64,000 bases of DNA from an uncultured Erysipelotrichaceae bacterium (GTDB lineage Bacteria > Bacillota_I > Bacilli_A > Erysipelotrichales > Erysipelotrichaceae): assembly GCA_900315065.1 (NCBI GenBank), contig OMXQ01000001.1, positions 1 to 64,000 on the forward strand, given 5' to 3'. Within the stretch, counting starts at the first letter, position 1. Each line of letters starts with the position of its first letter. The notes beneath the pieces were generated by a model. That model saw only the letters and a program-made list of their open reading frames with translations, searched no databases and was not told the DNA's origin. The translations under genes and the position numbers were made by a program. Positions 16,722 to 26,079 of this stretch are shown here, one piece after another.

Positions 16722-17810
16722 ATGAAGTTATTTGAAAGATTTAACAAAACGATCGAAGAAGATTTTTCAATCACATTCCTGCTCAAGCTTGCACTTTTGT
16801 TTGTGATTGTATGGCTTTTACAGGCAACCGGCGGCTTCTGGAAGGGGATCTTTTCAAAGATCTGGCTGGTAGTAAAGCCTTTTGTGCTGGGGTTTGTGAT
16901 TGCCTATATATTAAGAGAACCGATCCGCTATGGCGAAAAGCATAATGTACCGCGCAAAGTGATGATTGCTTTGCTTTATGTACTGATCGGATTGATTGCA
17001 GTCTGGCTGATCAGCAGCCTGATCCCGATGCTGGCAGAAAGGGCATCTTCCCTGATTTCTTCTCTGATTGATTCAGTAAACTGGCTGTATAGTCAATACG
17101 AAGAAGCCGGTTCTTCACAGGCACCTGACTGGATGGATACCTTCGTCAATCAAAGTATCTCAGCATTGAGCAATATGAAAAATTTCCTGCCGTCAATCCA
17201 GAGCCTGCCGGATCTTTTCAATGGTGCCGTCAAGTTTCTGGCCAATGTTATTGTGGCAGTTGTAGTTTCTATTTTCATGAGTGCCGGCTGGGAAAAAGTA
17301 CGGACAGGCATTTATCATACCGCCGGCATGGTTTCAGCGGAATTTGCTGAAACTGTAAAGGAAATCAATGTTGAAGAGAGTTCCTATATTCGTTCGCTGC
17401 TGATTCTTGTTGTGATTCATGCAATTGAATATTGTCTGCTGTATCTGCTGGTTGGTCATCAGGACTGGCTGATTATGGGTCTGGTTACCGGTCTTTCTCT
17501 GATTGTGCCGTATCTTGGCCCGACGATTGCCAATGTCATCGGTATTCTTACTGCCCTGGTGCTGCCGCCTTCCCGTGTTATCACATTGATTGTCATGATT
17601 GTGATTCTTTCCAACACGGATGAATATGTATTAGCACCGCTGGTACATGCCCATAATACAAACGTAACGCCTTTGTGGGCAATTTTCTCCGTCTTTGCGG
17701 GCGGTGTCATCCTGGGAGTAACGGGCGTCATCATCGCAATTCCGGTGTATCTGGCAGGAAGAGTTATTTATCTCAATTATCACAAAAAGAAGGAAGAAGA
17801 AAATGCTTAG
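16722..17810 (+). CDS. AI-2E family transporter (PerM/YtvI-like)
   Basis: About 362 residues with roughly eight membrane helices in the pattern of the AI-2E exporter-like family: paired helices at the N-terminus, a soluble loop at about 100-190, then helices with GLVTGLSLIVPYLGPTIANVIG. Members have been linked to AI-2 export, sodium-proton exchange and other transport, so the substrate is open. A GTG at 16707 would add five residues, but AGGTGG sits 5 bases before the ATG at 16722. The gene end overlaps the next lipoprotein gene by 8 bases. Confidence 0.87.
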   Translation: MKLFERFNKTIEEDFSITFLLKLALLFVIVWLLQATGGFWKGIFSKIWLVVKPFVLGFVIAYILREPIRYGEKHNVPRKVMIALLYVLIGLIAVWLISSLIPMLAERASSLISSLIDSVNWLYSQYEEAGSSQAPDWMDTFVNQSISALSNMKNFLPSIQSLPDLFNGAVKFLANVIVAVVVSIFMSAGWEKVRTGIYHTAGMVSAEFAETVKEINVEESSYIRSLLILVVIHAIEYCLLYLLVGHQDWLIMGLVTGLSLIVPYLGPTIANVIGILTALVLPPSRVITLIVMIVILSNTDEYVLAPLVHAHNTNVTPLWAIFSVFAGGVILGVTGVIIAIPVYLAGRVIYLNYHKKKEEENA

Positions 17811-18831
17811 AAAATTTCTGATCCCGCTGCTTTGTGCATGCGCATGCGTGGTGCAGGCAGGATGTACGCCGGTGCGGACTAAGCTTGCCTATACTGTATA
17901 TCCGATCGGCTATATATTACAGCGCATTACTGGTGACAATAATGCGCTTGTTTCTGTTCAGGATGAAAGTGCACCGGTATGCGTGCAAAGAGCACAGGCA
18001 TCCACGGATTTTGATACCGTGCTGGAAAGATCAGAAGTTCTTTTCCATATCGGTACTCTGGAGCCGTATCTTGCCGTTCATCAGCAGGATATTTCTGCTT
18101 CCAGCGTCAATGACGTAGATCTTTCTTCCCTGAATGCTGTGTATGATCTCAAGCGCTATATTCCTTATGTGAATGAAAAGGGCGAAGATGATTTCAAGGA
18201 AGAACCTTTTTATGAAGGAAAAATTTTTGAAAATATCGATATGACGGAAAAAGATCTATCACTTTGGAATGATCCGATCACCATGCTCAGCATGAGCAGG
18301 GCAGTCAGAAACTGGATTATAAAAAACGATCCGTCGCATACAGATACATACGAGAAAAACTACGAGCAGCTGGAAGAGGATCTGATCAATCTGGATGCCC
18401 AGTACCAGATGTTGTCAACCCAGCTGAGTGACGAAGGAAAACGCATTGCTTTTGTATCGGTGACGCCTTCCTACGGTTCATGGCAGAAAGCATATGGATT
18501 TGAAGTCTATCCGCTGATGTTGTCGAGATTCGGCGTGCTGCCGGATGAAGATCAGATCCAGGCCATGGAAGCAGCCATCAAAGCAGATCAGGTTGAATAT
18601 ATTGTCCATGAGACCAATCTTTCAATGGATATGGAAAATTTGTATCAGAGAGTGCAGAAAGATCTGAACCTGAAGGAAATCGGATTTTCAGACCTCTCTT
18701 CTTTGTCAATCAGCCAGAAAGCCGACGGCAAGGATTATCTTTCCATCATGTATGAAAATCTGGCCGCACTTGAAAATATGCAGACAGATGATATGAAAAC
18801 CGGAACAAACATACAGAATGATCCGGAATAA
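17803..18831 (+). CDS. ZnuA-like metal ABC transporter substrate-binding lipoprotein, degenerate site
   Basis: 342 residues with a lipoprotein-like N-terminus and likely acylated Cys at C21 (Q-A-G-C, an imperfect lipobox). The fold matches cluster A-I metal-binding proteins: YTVYPIGYILQRITGD at the start, SEVLFHIGTLEPYL, LWNDPITMLSMSRAV, then the long linking helix. In zinc or manganese binders the second and fourth elements carry His ligands. Here those positions hold Ser or other residues. No ATPase or permease gene is near. It starts inside the AI-2E family gene and is followed 8 bases later by polA. It may be a scavenging or sensing protein, or bind something else. Confidence 0.72.
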   Translation: MLRKFLIPLLCACACVVQAGCTPVRTKLAYTVYPIGYILQRITGDNNALVSVQDESAPVCVQRAQASTDFDTVLERSEVLFHIGTLEPYLAVHQQDISASSVNDVDLSSLNAVYDLKRYIPYVNEKGEDDFKEEPFYEGKIFENIDMTEKDLSLWNDPITMLSMSRAVRNWIIKNDPSHTDTYEKNYEQLEEDLINLDAQYQMLSTQLSDEGKRIAFVSVTPSYGSWQKAYGFEVYPLMLSRFGVLPDEDQIQAMEAAIKADQVEYIVHETNLSMDMENLYQRVQKDLNLKEIGFSDLSSLSISQKADGKDYLSIMYENLAALENMQTDDMKTGTNIQNDPE

Positions 18832-18839
18832 GGAGTTTT

Positions 18840-21464
18840 ATGAAGAAATTTTTACTGACAGACGGCAATTCCATGTTGTTCAGAGCTTACTATGCGACTG
18901 CTTATGGAAAACCGATGACAACCAGAGACGGAAGACCTACCAATGCAGTATTCGGTTTTGCCAATATGCTGCAGAAGGCAATTGACATCGTCAAGCCTGA
19001 CGCATTGCTGGTCGCTTTTGATGCAGGCAAACATACTTTCCGCCATGATCTGTACGCAGATTACAAGGGCGGCAGAAAACCGGCACCGGATGATCTGGTT
19101 CCGCAGTTTGCAACGGTCAGAAACTATTGCGAAGCTTTCGGCATCAAGTGGGTCGAAGAACCTGACATTGAAGCAGATGATCTGATTGGTACAGCTTCCA
19201 AGCAGGCAGCTGATTATGAAACCTTCATTCTGACCAGTGATCATGACATGCTGCAGTTAGTCGACGAGACAACTTCCGTTATTCTGATGAAAAAAGGACT
19301 GACGGATATGGATGTAATGACACCGGCAAAGTTGAAGGAAGAAATGGGTCTGGAACCAAAGCAGATCATTGATCTCAAGGGCCTGATGGGGGATGCCAGT
19401 GATAATTATCCCGGCATTGCCGGCGTTGGTGAAAAGACTGCGCTCAAGCTGCTGAACCAGTATGGCAGCGTCGAAGGAGTTCTGGAACACGAAAATGAAA
19501 TCAAAGGCAAGCTGGGCGAAAAGGTCAGAGCGGGACACGATGATGCGCTTCTTTCCAAAAAGCTTGCAACCATCAGAAGAGATGTTACTCTTTCCTTCAC
19601 GGTAGATGAGTGTGCTTTCCATCCGACTTATTCTTCTCTGATTTCTTTCCTCAGGTCGCTGGATATGAACATGCTTGCTTCCAGATATGAAGAAAAGAGC
19701 AGTCAGGTACAAGCAGAAGAAGTTAAGGATATGACAAGCGGGAAGGAAGCAGAGAACAATCATCATGTTTCTTCGCTGCCGGAAGAGGTTCTGCATCAGG
19801 AAAGCGCCATCTTCATGGACGATGACGGCGGCAATTTCCTTTCTGCTTCTCTGCATGGTCTTGCTTTTGCATTTGAAAATGATTCCTATTTCATCACGCT
19901 TGAGGATCTGAAGAAGGATGAAAAGACACTGGCATATCTGAAGGATGATGCGATTGCCAGGACCGGCTTTGATATCAAGCGCATGCTGCATATACTGACA
20001 CCGCTTGGAATTTCTGTTTCTTTCCATGATGATGCCATGATTATGGCATCCCTGGCAGATTCCACGCTTACCAGCATTGATAAGATCATGGACGGCTTTG
20101 ATCTCCATACGACGGTTTCCTATGAAGAAGTATATGGAAAAACCAATAAGCCTGTATTGATTATCGATGAAGAAAAGCAGACAAGATATGCCTGCGAAAA
20201 TGCGGAGAATATAAAGAAACTTGCTGCGACTGCCCAGGCAAGAATCAAAGAATACGGGATGGAAGATCTCTATCGGAAGATGGAAATGCCGCTGACCTAT
20301 ATTCTGTATGAAATGGAAAATACCGGTATTATCTGCGATGAGAAGATTCTGGACAGAATCTCGGTTGATGTGGGTAAGCAGATTGCAGATCTTGAAAGCA
20401 ATATCTACAAAGAAGCCGGCCGCCAGTTCAATATCAATTCTCCAAAGCAGCTGGGCGAAGTTCTGTATGACCATCTTCATCTTCCTTCCGGAAAGAAGAG
20501 AAGCACGGCTGCTGACAAGCTTGAAAAGCTGAGGGGTGCGCATCCGATTATCGATGATCTGCTTTCTTATCGTAAATTATCCAAGATTTATTCCACCTAT
20601 GCGGAAGGATTGAAGAAGTATATCTGGAAGGATGGCAGAATTCATACCATTTACAACCAGTGTGCTACCCAGACCGGAAGACTTTCTTCTTCCGAGCCGA
20701 ACCTGCAGAACATTTCGGTAAGAGACGAAGCCGGCAAGGAAATACGTAAAGCTTTCCTGCCGGAGCCAGGCTGCGTATTGATTTCTTCCGATTATCATCA
20801 GATTGAATTACGCATGCTGGCCCACATGGCAGATGAAAAGAATCTGATTGCAACCTTCAATTCTGATATTGATGTTCATACCAAGACTGCCATGGATGTC
20901 TTCGGGGTTTCCAAAGAAGAAGTTACGCCTTTGATGAGAAGAAGAGCCAAGGCGGTCAACTTCGGCATTGTCTACGGCATTTCTGATTTCGGTCTTGCCC
21001 AGCAGCTGGGGGTTTCCCGCTATGAGGCCCAGGACTTTATCAATACCTATTACGAAAAGTATCCGGGTATCCGTACTTATATGGATAACGTTGTAAAAAG
21101 CTGTGAAAAGACAGGCTATGTTACAACCATATGCGGCCGCCGCAGAGACATTCCGGAAATTTTTGACAAGAACCGCAATACCCGTGAATTCGGCAAGAGA
21201 GCTGCCATGAATGCGCCGATCCAGGGATCAGCTGCAGATCTGATCAAGCTGGCCATGATTCATATCGATGAAGCAATGAAGAAAGCCGGCGTGAAGTCCA
21301 AGATGATTCTGCAGGTTCATGACGAACTGATCTTCAATGTACCGGAAGATGAAATTGAATCCATGAAGAAGATCATCAATGACGGCATGGTTCATGCCAT
21401 GGATCTCAAGGTGCCGCTGACGGCAGAATGTGCCCTCGGCCATGACTGGTATGAGGCAAAATAA
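18840..21464 (+). CDS. polA: DNA polymerase I
   Basis: 874 residues. The N-terminal 5' nuclease covers about 1-290 (TDGNSMLFRAYYA, ADDLIGT, GDASDNYPGI). The 3'-5' exonuclease region (about 310-480) lacks the DxE catalytic set and is probably inactive, as in other Firmicutes. The polymerase domain has D651 in SDYHQIELR (motif A), RRRAKAVNFGIVYG (motif B) and QVHDELIF (motif C). Fills gaps in repair and Okazaki processing. AAGGAG overlaps the previous stop. It shares one base with mutM and heads the polA-mutM-coaE-dnaB-dnaI operon. Confidence 0.97.
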   Translation: MKKFLLTDGNSMLFRAYYATAYGKPMTTRDGRPTNAVFGFANMLQKAIDIVKPDALLVAFDAGKHTFRHDLYADYKGGRKPAPDDLVPQFATVRNYCEAFGIKWVEEPDIEADDLIGTASKQAADYETFILTSDHDMLQLVDETTSVILMKKGLTDMDVMTPAKLKEEMGLEPKQIIDLKGLMGDASDNYPGIAGVGEKTALKLLNQYGSVEGVLEHENEIKGKLGEKVRAGHDDALLSKKLATIRRDVTLSFTVDECAFHPTYSSLISFLRSLDMNMLASRYEEKSSQVQAEEVKDMTSGKEAENNHHVSSLPEEVLHQESAIFMDDDGGNFLSASLHGLAFAFENDSYFITLEDLKKDEKTLAYLKDDAIARTGFDIKRMLHILTPLGISVSFHDDAMIMASLADSTLTSIDKIMDGFDLHTTVSYEEVYGKTNKPVLIIDEEKQTRYACENAENIKKLAATAQARIKEYGMEDLYRKMEMPLTYILYEMENTGIICDEKILDRISVDVGKQIADLESNIYKEAGRQFNINSPKQLGEVLYDHLHLPSGKKRSTAADKLEKLRGAHPIIDDLLSYRKLSKIYSTYAEGLKKYIWKDGRIHTIYNQCATQTGRLSSSEPNLQNISVRDEAGKEIRKAFLPEPGCVLISSDYHQIELRMLAHMADEKNLIATFNSDIDVHTKTAMDVFGVSKEEVTPLMRRRAKAVNFGIVYGISDFGLAQQLGVSRYEAQDFINTYYEKYPGIRTYMDNVVKSCEKTGYVTTICGRRRDIPEIFDKNRNTREFGKRAAMNAPIQGSAADLIKLAMIHIDEAMKKAGVKSKMILQVHDELIFNVPEDEIESMKKIINDGMVHAMDLKVPLTAECALGHDWYEAK

Positions 21465-22270
21465 TGCCGGAATTACCTGAAGTAGAAACGGTCCTGAGAA
21501 CCCTTGAGAACCAGATCAAGGACAGACAGATTACCAAAGTCCATGTTTATTACGACAAGCTGATTCTCGGTGATGCCAGAGAATTTGAAGAAAAAATGAC
21601 CGGCGAGCATTTCCGTGAATTTGAAAGAAGAGGCAAGTATCTGATCTTCCGCATGGATCATGTGACCTTTGTATCGCATCTGCGCATGGAGGGCAAATAT
21701 TATCTTATGAAGCCGGAAGAACCGCTGACCAGACACATGCATGCAGTATTTGATCTTGATGACGGCCGGCAGCTGCGCTACAACGATACAAGAAAATTCG
21801 GCCGCATGAAATTGTATCCGCTGGATTATGACTTCACGGTTTTAAAAGACCTGGGCCCGGAGCCTTTCTGGCCTTCCTTCAATGCGCAATATATGCATGC
21901 ATATCGGAAAGGCAGAAGTGAGCCGATCAAGTCCATGCTGCTGGACCAGTCTTTTGCGGCCGGCATCGGCAACATCTATGCCGATGAAATCTGTGCTGCC
22001 TGTCATATCAGGCCGGGCAGAAGCGTGAAGTATCTGACGAAGAAGGATGATGAAAACATCGTCCGTGAAACAAAGCGCATTCTGAAAGAAGCCATTGCCG
22101 CCGGCGGCACAACGATCCGGACATATACGTCGTCGCTTGGCGTTACCGGTCGTTTCCAGACGGAGTGCACAGTCCACATGCAGAAGATCTGCCCGCGCTG
22201 CGGCAGTGCAATCAAAGTAAAATATATCGGCGGACGCAGCAGCTATTACTGCCCGCATTGTCAGAAATAA
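21464..22270 (+). CDS. mutM: Formamidopyrimidine-DNA glycosylase
   Basis: Excises 8-oxoguanine and FapyG and nicks the strand. P2 and E3 of PELPEVETV are the catalytic N-terminus. RMEGKY holds the conserved Lys, and a C-terminal four-Cys zinc finger (CPRCGS then CPHC) ends the 268-residue protein. It starts on the last base of polA, so base excision and gap filling are coexpressed. Confidence 0.97.
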   Translation: MPELPEVETVLRTLENQIKDRQITKVHVYYDKLILGDAREFEEKMTGEHFREFERRGKYLIFRMDHVTFVSHLRMEGKYYLMKPEEPLTRHMHAVFDLDDGRQLRYNDTRKFGRMKLYPLDYDFTVLKDLGPEPFWPSFNAQYMHAYRKGRSEPIKSMLLDQSFAAGIGNIYADEICAACHIRPGRSVKYLTKKDDENIVRETKRILKEAIAAGGTTIRTYTSSLGVTGRFQTECTVHMQKICPRCGSAIKVKYIGGRSSYYCPHCQK

Positions 22271-22313
22271 TCACGATTTGAATATCAGATTTTTCCATGA
22301 GGAGGAATGACAT

Positions 22314-22919
22314 ATGATCACAACCGGAATTACCGGAACGATAGCAGCAGGAAAAACAAGTGTTTCTATTCTGCTGAAAAGACATGGCTTTGCCGTCTTC
22401 AATTGCGATAATTATGCAAAGATTGCCCTGCACAAGGGCAGCGGCTGCTATGCTGCTCTGGTGGAATTATTGACAGAAGATGTCGTTTCTGATTCGGGTG
22501 ACATTGATCCGAAAAAGATGGCTGCTGTGATTTTTCATGATGAAGAAAAGCGGAAAGGCGTCAATGCGATTGTGCATCCGTTTGTCAGAGAAGCCATGCA
22601 TCATTTTTTTGAAAGCCATGCACAAGAACAGCTGGTTTTTGCGGAAGTGCCGCTTCTGTTTGAAGCCGGCTGGGAAGATGATTTCGATCAGATCTGCGTA
22701 GTTACGTGTACAAAAGAAACTGCGGTCAGCAGAATGAGAAGGGACCGCGGCTATTCAGAAGCAGAAGCTCTTGCCCGCTACGACAGTCAGATCAATATCG
22801 AAGAACAGAAAAAGAAAGCAGATTTTGTCATCAATAACGACGGTGATCTGAAAAAGCTGAATGATGATGTCAATGCCTGGCTGAGAGAATTGAGAAGGGA
22901 AGCGAGAACATGCAGCTGA
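22314..22919 (+). CDS. coaE: Dephospho-CoA kinase
   Basis: Last step of coenzyme A synthesis. The P-loop is residues 8-15 (GTIAAGKT). FNCDNYAK, EVPLLFEAGWEDDFD and RMRRDRGYSEAEA follow family order. 201 residues. GAGGAGG lies upstream of the ATG. It overlaps dnaB by 10 bases. The mutM-coaE-dnaB-dnaI order is common in Firmicutes. Confidence 0.95.
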   Translation: MITTGITGTIAAGKTSVSILLKRHGFAVFNCDNYAKIALHKGSGCYAALVELLTEDVVSDSGDIDPKKMAAVIFHDEEKRKGVNAIVHPFVREAMHHFFESHAQEQLVFAEVPLLFEAGWEDDFDQICVVTCTKETAVSRMRRDRGYSEAEALARYDSQINIEEQKKKADFVINNDGDLKKLNDDVNAWLRELRREARTCS

Positions 22920-24109
22920 GTGGAAAAGATCAATACAGAGTGACAACCAATATCGGCTTGTCTGATGCATCTCTTTCTTCACTGGCATTGCTTTATCAGC
23001 CTCTGACCGGCGGCGACGGGATTCTGATTTATCTGACTTTGTTTGCGGAAAGAAACGGCCAGCATCCTTCTTCTTTGGAAAAATTGTTTACTTTAATCAA
23101 TATCTCGCCGGATGTGTTTGAAAGAAGCCTGGTAAAGCTGGAAGAATATATGCTGGTCAGAACCTTTGCAAGAGAAGAAAAGGGAGCTGCTTCCTATATC
23201 TTTGTGCTCAACGCACCAATGAACAGTAGTGATTTTATTTCCAACGGCTTGTATATGTCCCGGTATCTGAAGGAAATGGGGCAGGAGATGACCAATGCAG
23301 CAGTGTCTTATCTGAGTGCTTCTTCCATTTCTATGCAGGGTTACAAGGATGTAACGCATGTTGTTAAAAATGTACGCGAAGATACTTTGGAAAGAAAAGT
23401 TTCTTTTGTCAAAGTTCGTCCGTCTTTTACCTTTGATGAAGAAAGTGAATCGATCAATTTTGATTACGAAAAGTTTGTGTCGATTACAACGCCTACTGTA
23501 TTTCCGACCCAGTTCAGGACCAGGGAAAATATGGCTCTGATCGGCAAGCTGGCAACGGTGTATGGATTGACGCCGGAAAGAATGAGAATTCTTGTCAGTA
23601 AGTGTTCGGATCTGAACGGAACTTCTTTTGATACAGAAAAGCTGAAGGTGCTTTGTGCAAAAAGCAGGCCTGAAGTTACTTCCAGTGATCCTTATGATCT
23701 GCCGCCGGTTTCTTTCCTGCAGGGAAAACAGAACGGCGTGCCGGTTACCTTTGCGGACAAGAAGATTCTTGAGAATCTTGCGACGGAAATGCATTTTGCC
23801 AATCCGGTCATCAATGTTATGGTGGAATATATTCTTTCCGTTTCTGATAACAGACTGGTCAGAAGTTTTGTTGAAAGCGTTGCCGGCGAATGGGCAAGAG
23901 ATGGTGTAAAGACCAAAGAAGACGCACTTGCGGAAGCAAAGAAATCAAGGCAGAAAGTGCGTTCCAACCAGGCCCATATCCGGATTGCAGTACCGGATTT
24001 CATCAGGCAGGCAGAGGAAGGAACTTTGCCGAAGAGTGAAAAGGCAAGTGAAAAAGAACTGCAGGAAGCAATGGATCTGCAGAGAAAGTTGAGAAAGCAG
24101 AATGGATAA
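22910..24109 (+). CDS. dnaB: Replication initiation and membrane attachment protein DnaB (Firmicutes type)
   Basis: Helicase co-loader that works with DnaD and DnaI at oriC and restart sites. It is not the helicase called DnaB in E. coli. 399 residues with the N-terminal winged-helix region (LYQPLTGGDGILIYLTL) and the C-terminal DnaB_2 region (ILENLATEMHFANPVINVMVEYIL) ending in a basic tail. It overlaps coaE by 10 bases and dnaI by 8. Confidence 0.93.
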   Translation: MQLSGKDQYRVTTNIGLSDASLSSLALLYQPLTGGDGILIYLTLFAERNGQHPSSLEKLFTLINISPDVFERSLVKLEEYMLVRTFAREEKGAASYIFVLNAPMNSSDFISNGLYMSRYLKEMGQEMTNAAVSYLSASSISMQGYKDVTHVVKNVREDTLERKVSFVKVRPSFTFDEESESINFDYEKFVSITTPTVFPTQFRTRENMALIGKLATVYGLTPERMRILVSKCSDLNGTSFDTEKLKVLCAKSRPEVTSSDPYDLPPVSFLQGKQNGVPVTFADKKILENLATEMHFANPVINVMVEYILSVSDNRLVRSFVESVAGEWARDGVKTKEDALAEAKKSRQKVRSNQAHIRIAVPDFIRQAEEGTLPKSEKASEKELQEAMDLQRKLRKQNG

Positions 24110-25004
24110 GGCAGATTTTCCCTGGAAGCAGCCGGATCAGGTGGAAGTGGAAAAGCTGAAGCAGGAACTGAAGGAAGACAGCAGTGTCAAAGTGCTTCTG
24201 GAAAGAGGAGATATTGATGCTTCCTGCATTGACCGCTTTCCGTATCAGATTCATAAATGGCGGCAGGATTTTGCCCCATGCATCGGCTGTAAGTCTTTGT
24301 CTGCATGTTCACAGAAAAAGAAGGGCTACTTCATGAGTCTGAAGTATGACGGCATTCTGCAGAGGGTTGAAACAGCCTGCCGGTATGAACGAGAGAAGCT
24401 GAAGCAGCAGAAACACCTGGAAAGATATCTGCTGAATGATATGCCGGAACATCTTTATTCTGTCATGCTTGGCAATATTGATCTTTCCCATGAGAGTTCG
24501 GCTTATGTAACGGTTTTTGCCAAAGCTGCCCAGGCCAGTTTGATGAACAGGTCAGTTTATCTTTATGGTACAATGGGATCAGGTAAGACGTATCTTTGCG
24601 CCGGTGCCTGCAATGAACATGCCTGCAGGGGCGAAAAGACAGCTTTTATTCATTATCCGACTTTCACATCGAAAATGGCATCTATGGCATACAGCGGCGA
24701 GTTCCGCAGTGCAGTTGAAAAACTGTCCTATGCGAAGTTTGTTGTCATTGATGATATCGGGGCAGAAAGCGTAACCGAGTGGAACCGCGACAATATATTG
24801 CTGCCGGTTCTGAATGCAAGGTATGAAGCAAAGCTGCCGACCTGGTTTACCAGCAATTATGATCCTGCTGCTCTGAAGAGTCACTTCTCATTTACCTCGA
24901 AAGGAAATGAAGATCTGCTCAAAGCTGCCCGGATTGTTGAGCGCATTGAAGTCGGGTGTGAGTTGTTAGCGCTTTCGTGTGAAGATCGTCGAAAATCAGT
25001 GTAA
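24102..25004 (+). CDS. dnaI: Primosomal protein DnaI, helicase loader
   Basis: AAA+ ATPase that loads the replicative helicase. The N-terminal zinc-binding part has C60, C63 and C69 in CIGCKSLSAC. The P-loop is at 156-163 (GTMGSGKT) and Walker B is FVVIDDIGAE. WFTSNYDPAAL matches sensor 1. 300 residues. Last gene of the polA operon, overlapping dnaB by 8 bases. No clear terminator follows before pfkA. Confidence 0.94.
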   Translation: MDKADFPWKQPDQVEVEKLKQELKEDSSVKVLLERGDIDASCIDRFPYQIHKWRQDFAPCIGCKSLSACSQKKKGYFMSLKYDGILQRVETACRYEREKLKQQKHLERYLLNDMPEHLYSVMLGNIDLSHESSAYVTVFAKAAQASLMNRSVYLYGTMGSGKTYLCAGACNEHACRGEKTAFIHYPTFTSKMASMAYSGEFRSAVEKLSYAKFVVIDDIGAESVTEWNRDNILLPVLNARYEAKLPTWFTSNYDPAALKSHFSFTSKGNEDLLKAARIVERIEVGCELLALSCEDRRKSV

Positions 25005-25061
25005 AATCGCTATGATTGATACAGTCGCAATGATAAAATACTAAAGGATTCGGAGGCTAAT

Positions 25062-26024
25062 ATGGTCAGAAAGATCGGTGTACTTACTTCCGGCGGCGAT
25101 GCGCCGGGCATGAATGCGGCAATTCGTTCCGTAACAAGAATTGCCTTGAATAACGGCGTTGAAGTTGTCGGTGTCCACGACGGTTACAGAGGTCTGCTTG
25201 AAGGAAATTTTGAACCTTTGACCAGACACGACGTCAGTGACATTCTGGATCGGGGCGGCACAAAACTTGGTTCTGCACGTCTGCCTGAGTTCAGGGAAGA
25301 AGAAATTCAGAATGCCTGTGTGAAAAACATGCAGCGGGAAGGAATTGATGCGCTTGTCGTCATCGGCGGCGATGGTTCCTACAGAGGTGCGCTTGCATTG
25401 ACAAAGAAGGGCATCAACTGTATTGGTCTGCCGGGAACAATCGATAACGACATTCCTGGTACAGATTTTACGATCGGTTTTGATACAGCATTGCATACAT
25501 GCGTAGAAAACGTCGATAAGCTGCGTGATACATCCTCATCTCACCACAGATGTTCCATCGTGGAAGTCATGGGCAATCATTGCGGCGATCTGGCATTGTA
25601 TACAGCAATCAGCTGCGGTGCTGAAATGGTCATTACTCCGGAGACCGGTTATGATGAACTTGAAGTGCTCGAACAGCTTCGTTATCTTGGTGCTGCTGTC
25701 CAGAAGAATCATGCAATCGTCATTATTTCTGAAAAGATCTGCGACGTTGATGCATTGGCCAAAAAGGTATCTTTACAGACTAACTTCTCTGGCCGCGCAA
25801 CCGTACTTGGTCATATTCAGAGAGGCGGTTCGCCGACTCCGACAGACAGAATCCTGGCAAGCCGCATGGGTGAAAAGGCAGTTGACCTTCTGATGGAAGG
25901 GATCGGAGGTCAGTGTGTCGGTATCATCGACAATGTCATTTCTGCTATGCCGATTCAGGAAGCACTGGAAAGACCGAGACAGAGCCGCAAGCATCTGTAC
26001 AGATTGTTTGACCGTCTCGTCTGA
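25062..26024 (+). CDS. pfkA: ATP-dependent 6-phosphofructokinase
   Basis: Commits fructose-6-P to glycolysis. [26 protein letters not shown], the active-site [14 protein letters not shown] and GFDTAL are present. 320 residues, normal length for the bacterial allosteric enzyme. GGAGG precedes the ATG. The partner pyk follows 55 bases later, and a shared transcript is likely, as in other Firmicutes. Confidence 0.97.
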   Translation: MVRKIGVLTSGGDAPGMNAAIRSVTRIALNNGVEVVGVHDGYRGLLEGNFEPLTRHDVSDILDRGGTKLGSARLPEFREEEIQNACVKNMQREGIDALVVIGGDGSYRGALALTKKGINCIGLPGTIDNDIPGTDFTIGFDTALHTCVENVDKLRDTSSSHHRCSIVEVMGNHCGDLALYTAISCGAEMVITPETGYDELEVLEQLRYLGAAVQKNHAIVIISEKICDVDALAKKVSLQTNFSGRATVLGHIQRGGSPTPTDRILASRMGEKAVDLLMEGIGGQCVGIIDNVISAMPIQEALERPRQSRKHLYRLFDRLV

Positions 26025-26079
26025 GATCATCAAAGAAAACTGTAAAGAACTTTAAGGGGCATAAGAAGGAGATTTAGAA

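Noticed and set aside
19257-20543. 428-residue open frame antisense to polA
   Set aside because: A shadow of polA in the opposite strand, with low-quality composition and no start signal.
25016-25039. TTGATA and TAAAAT as a pfkA promoter
   Set aside because: The spacer is only 12 bases, too short for a sigma-A promoter.
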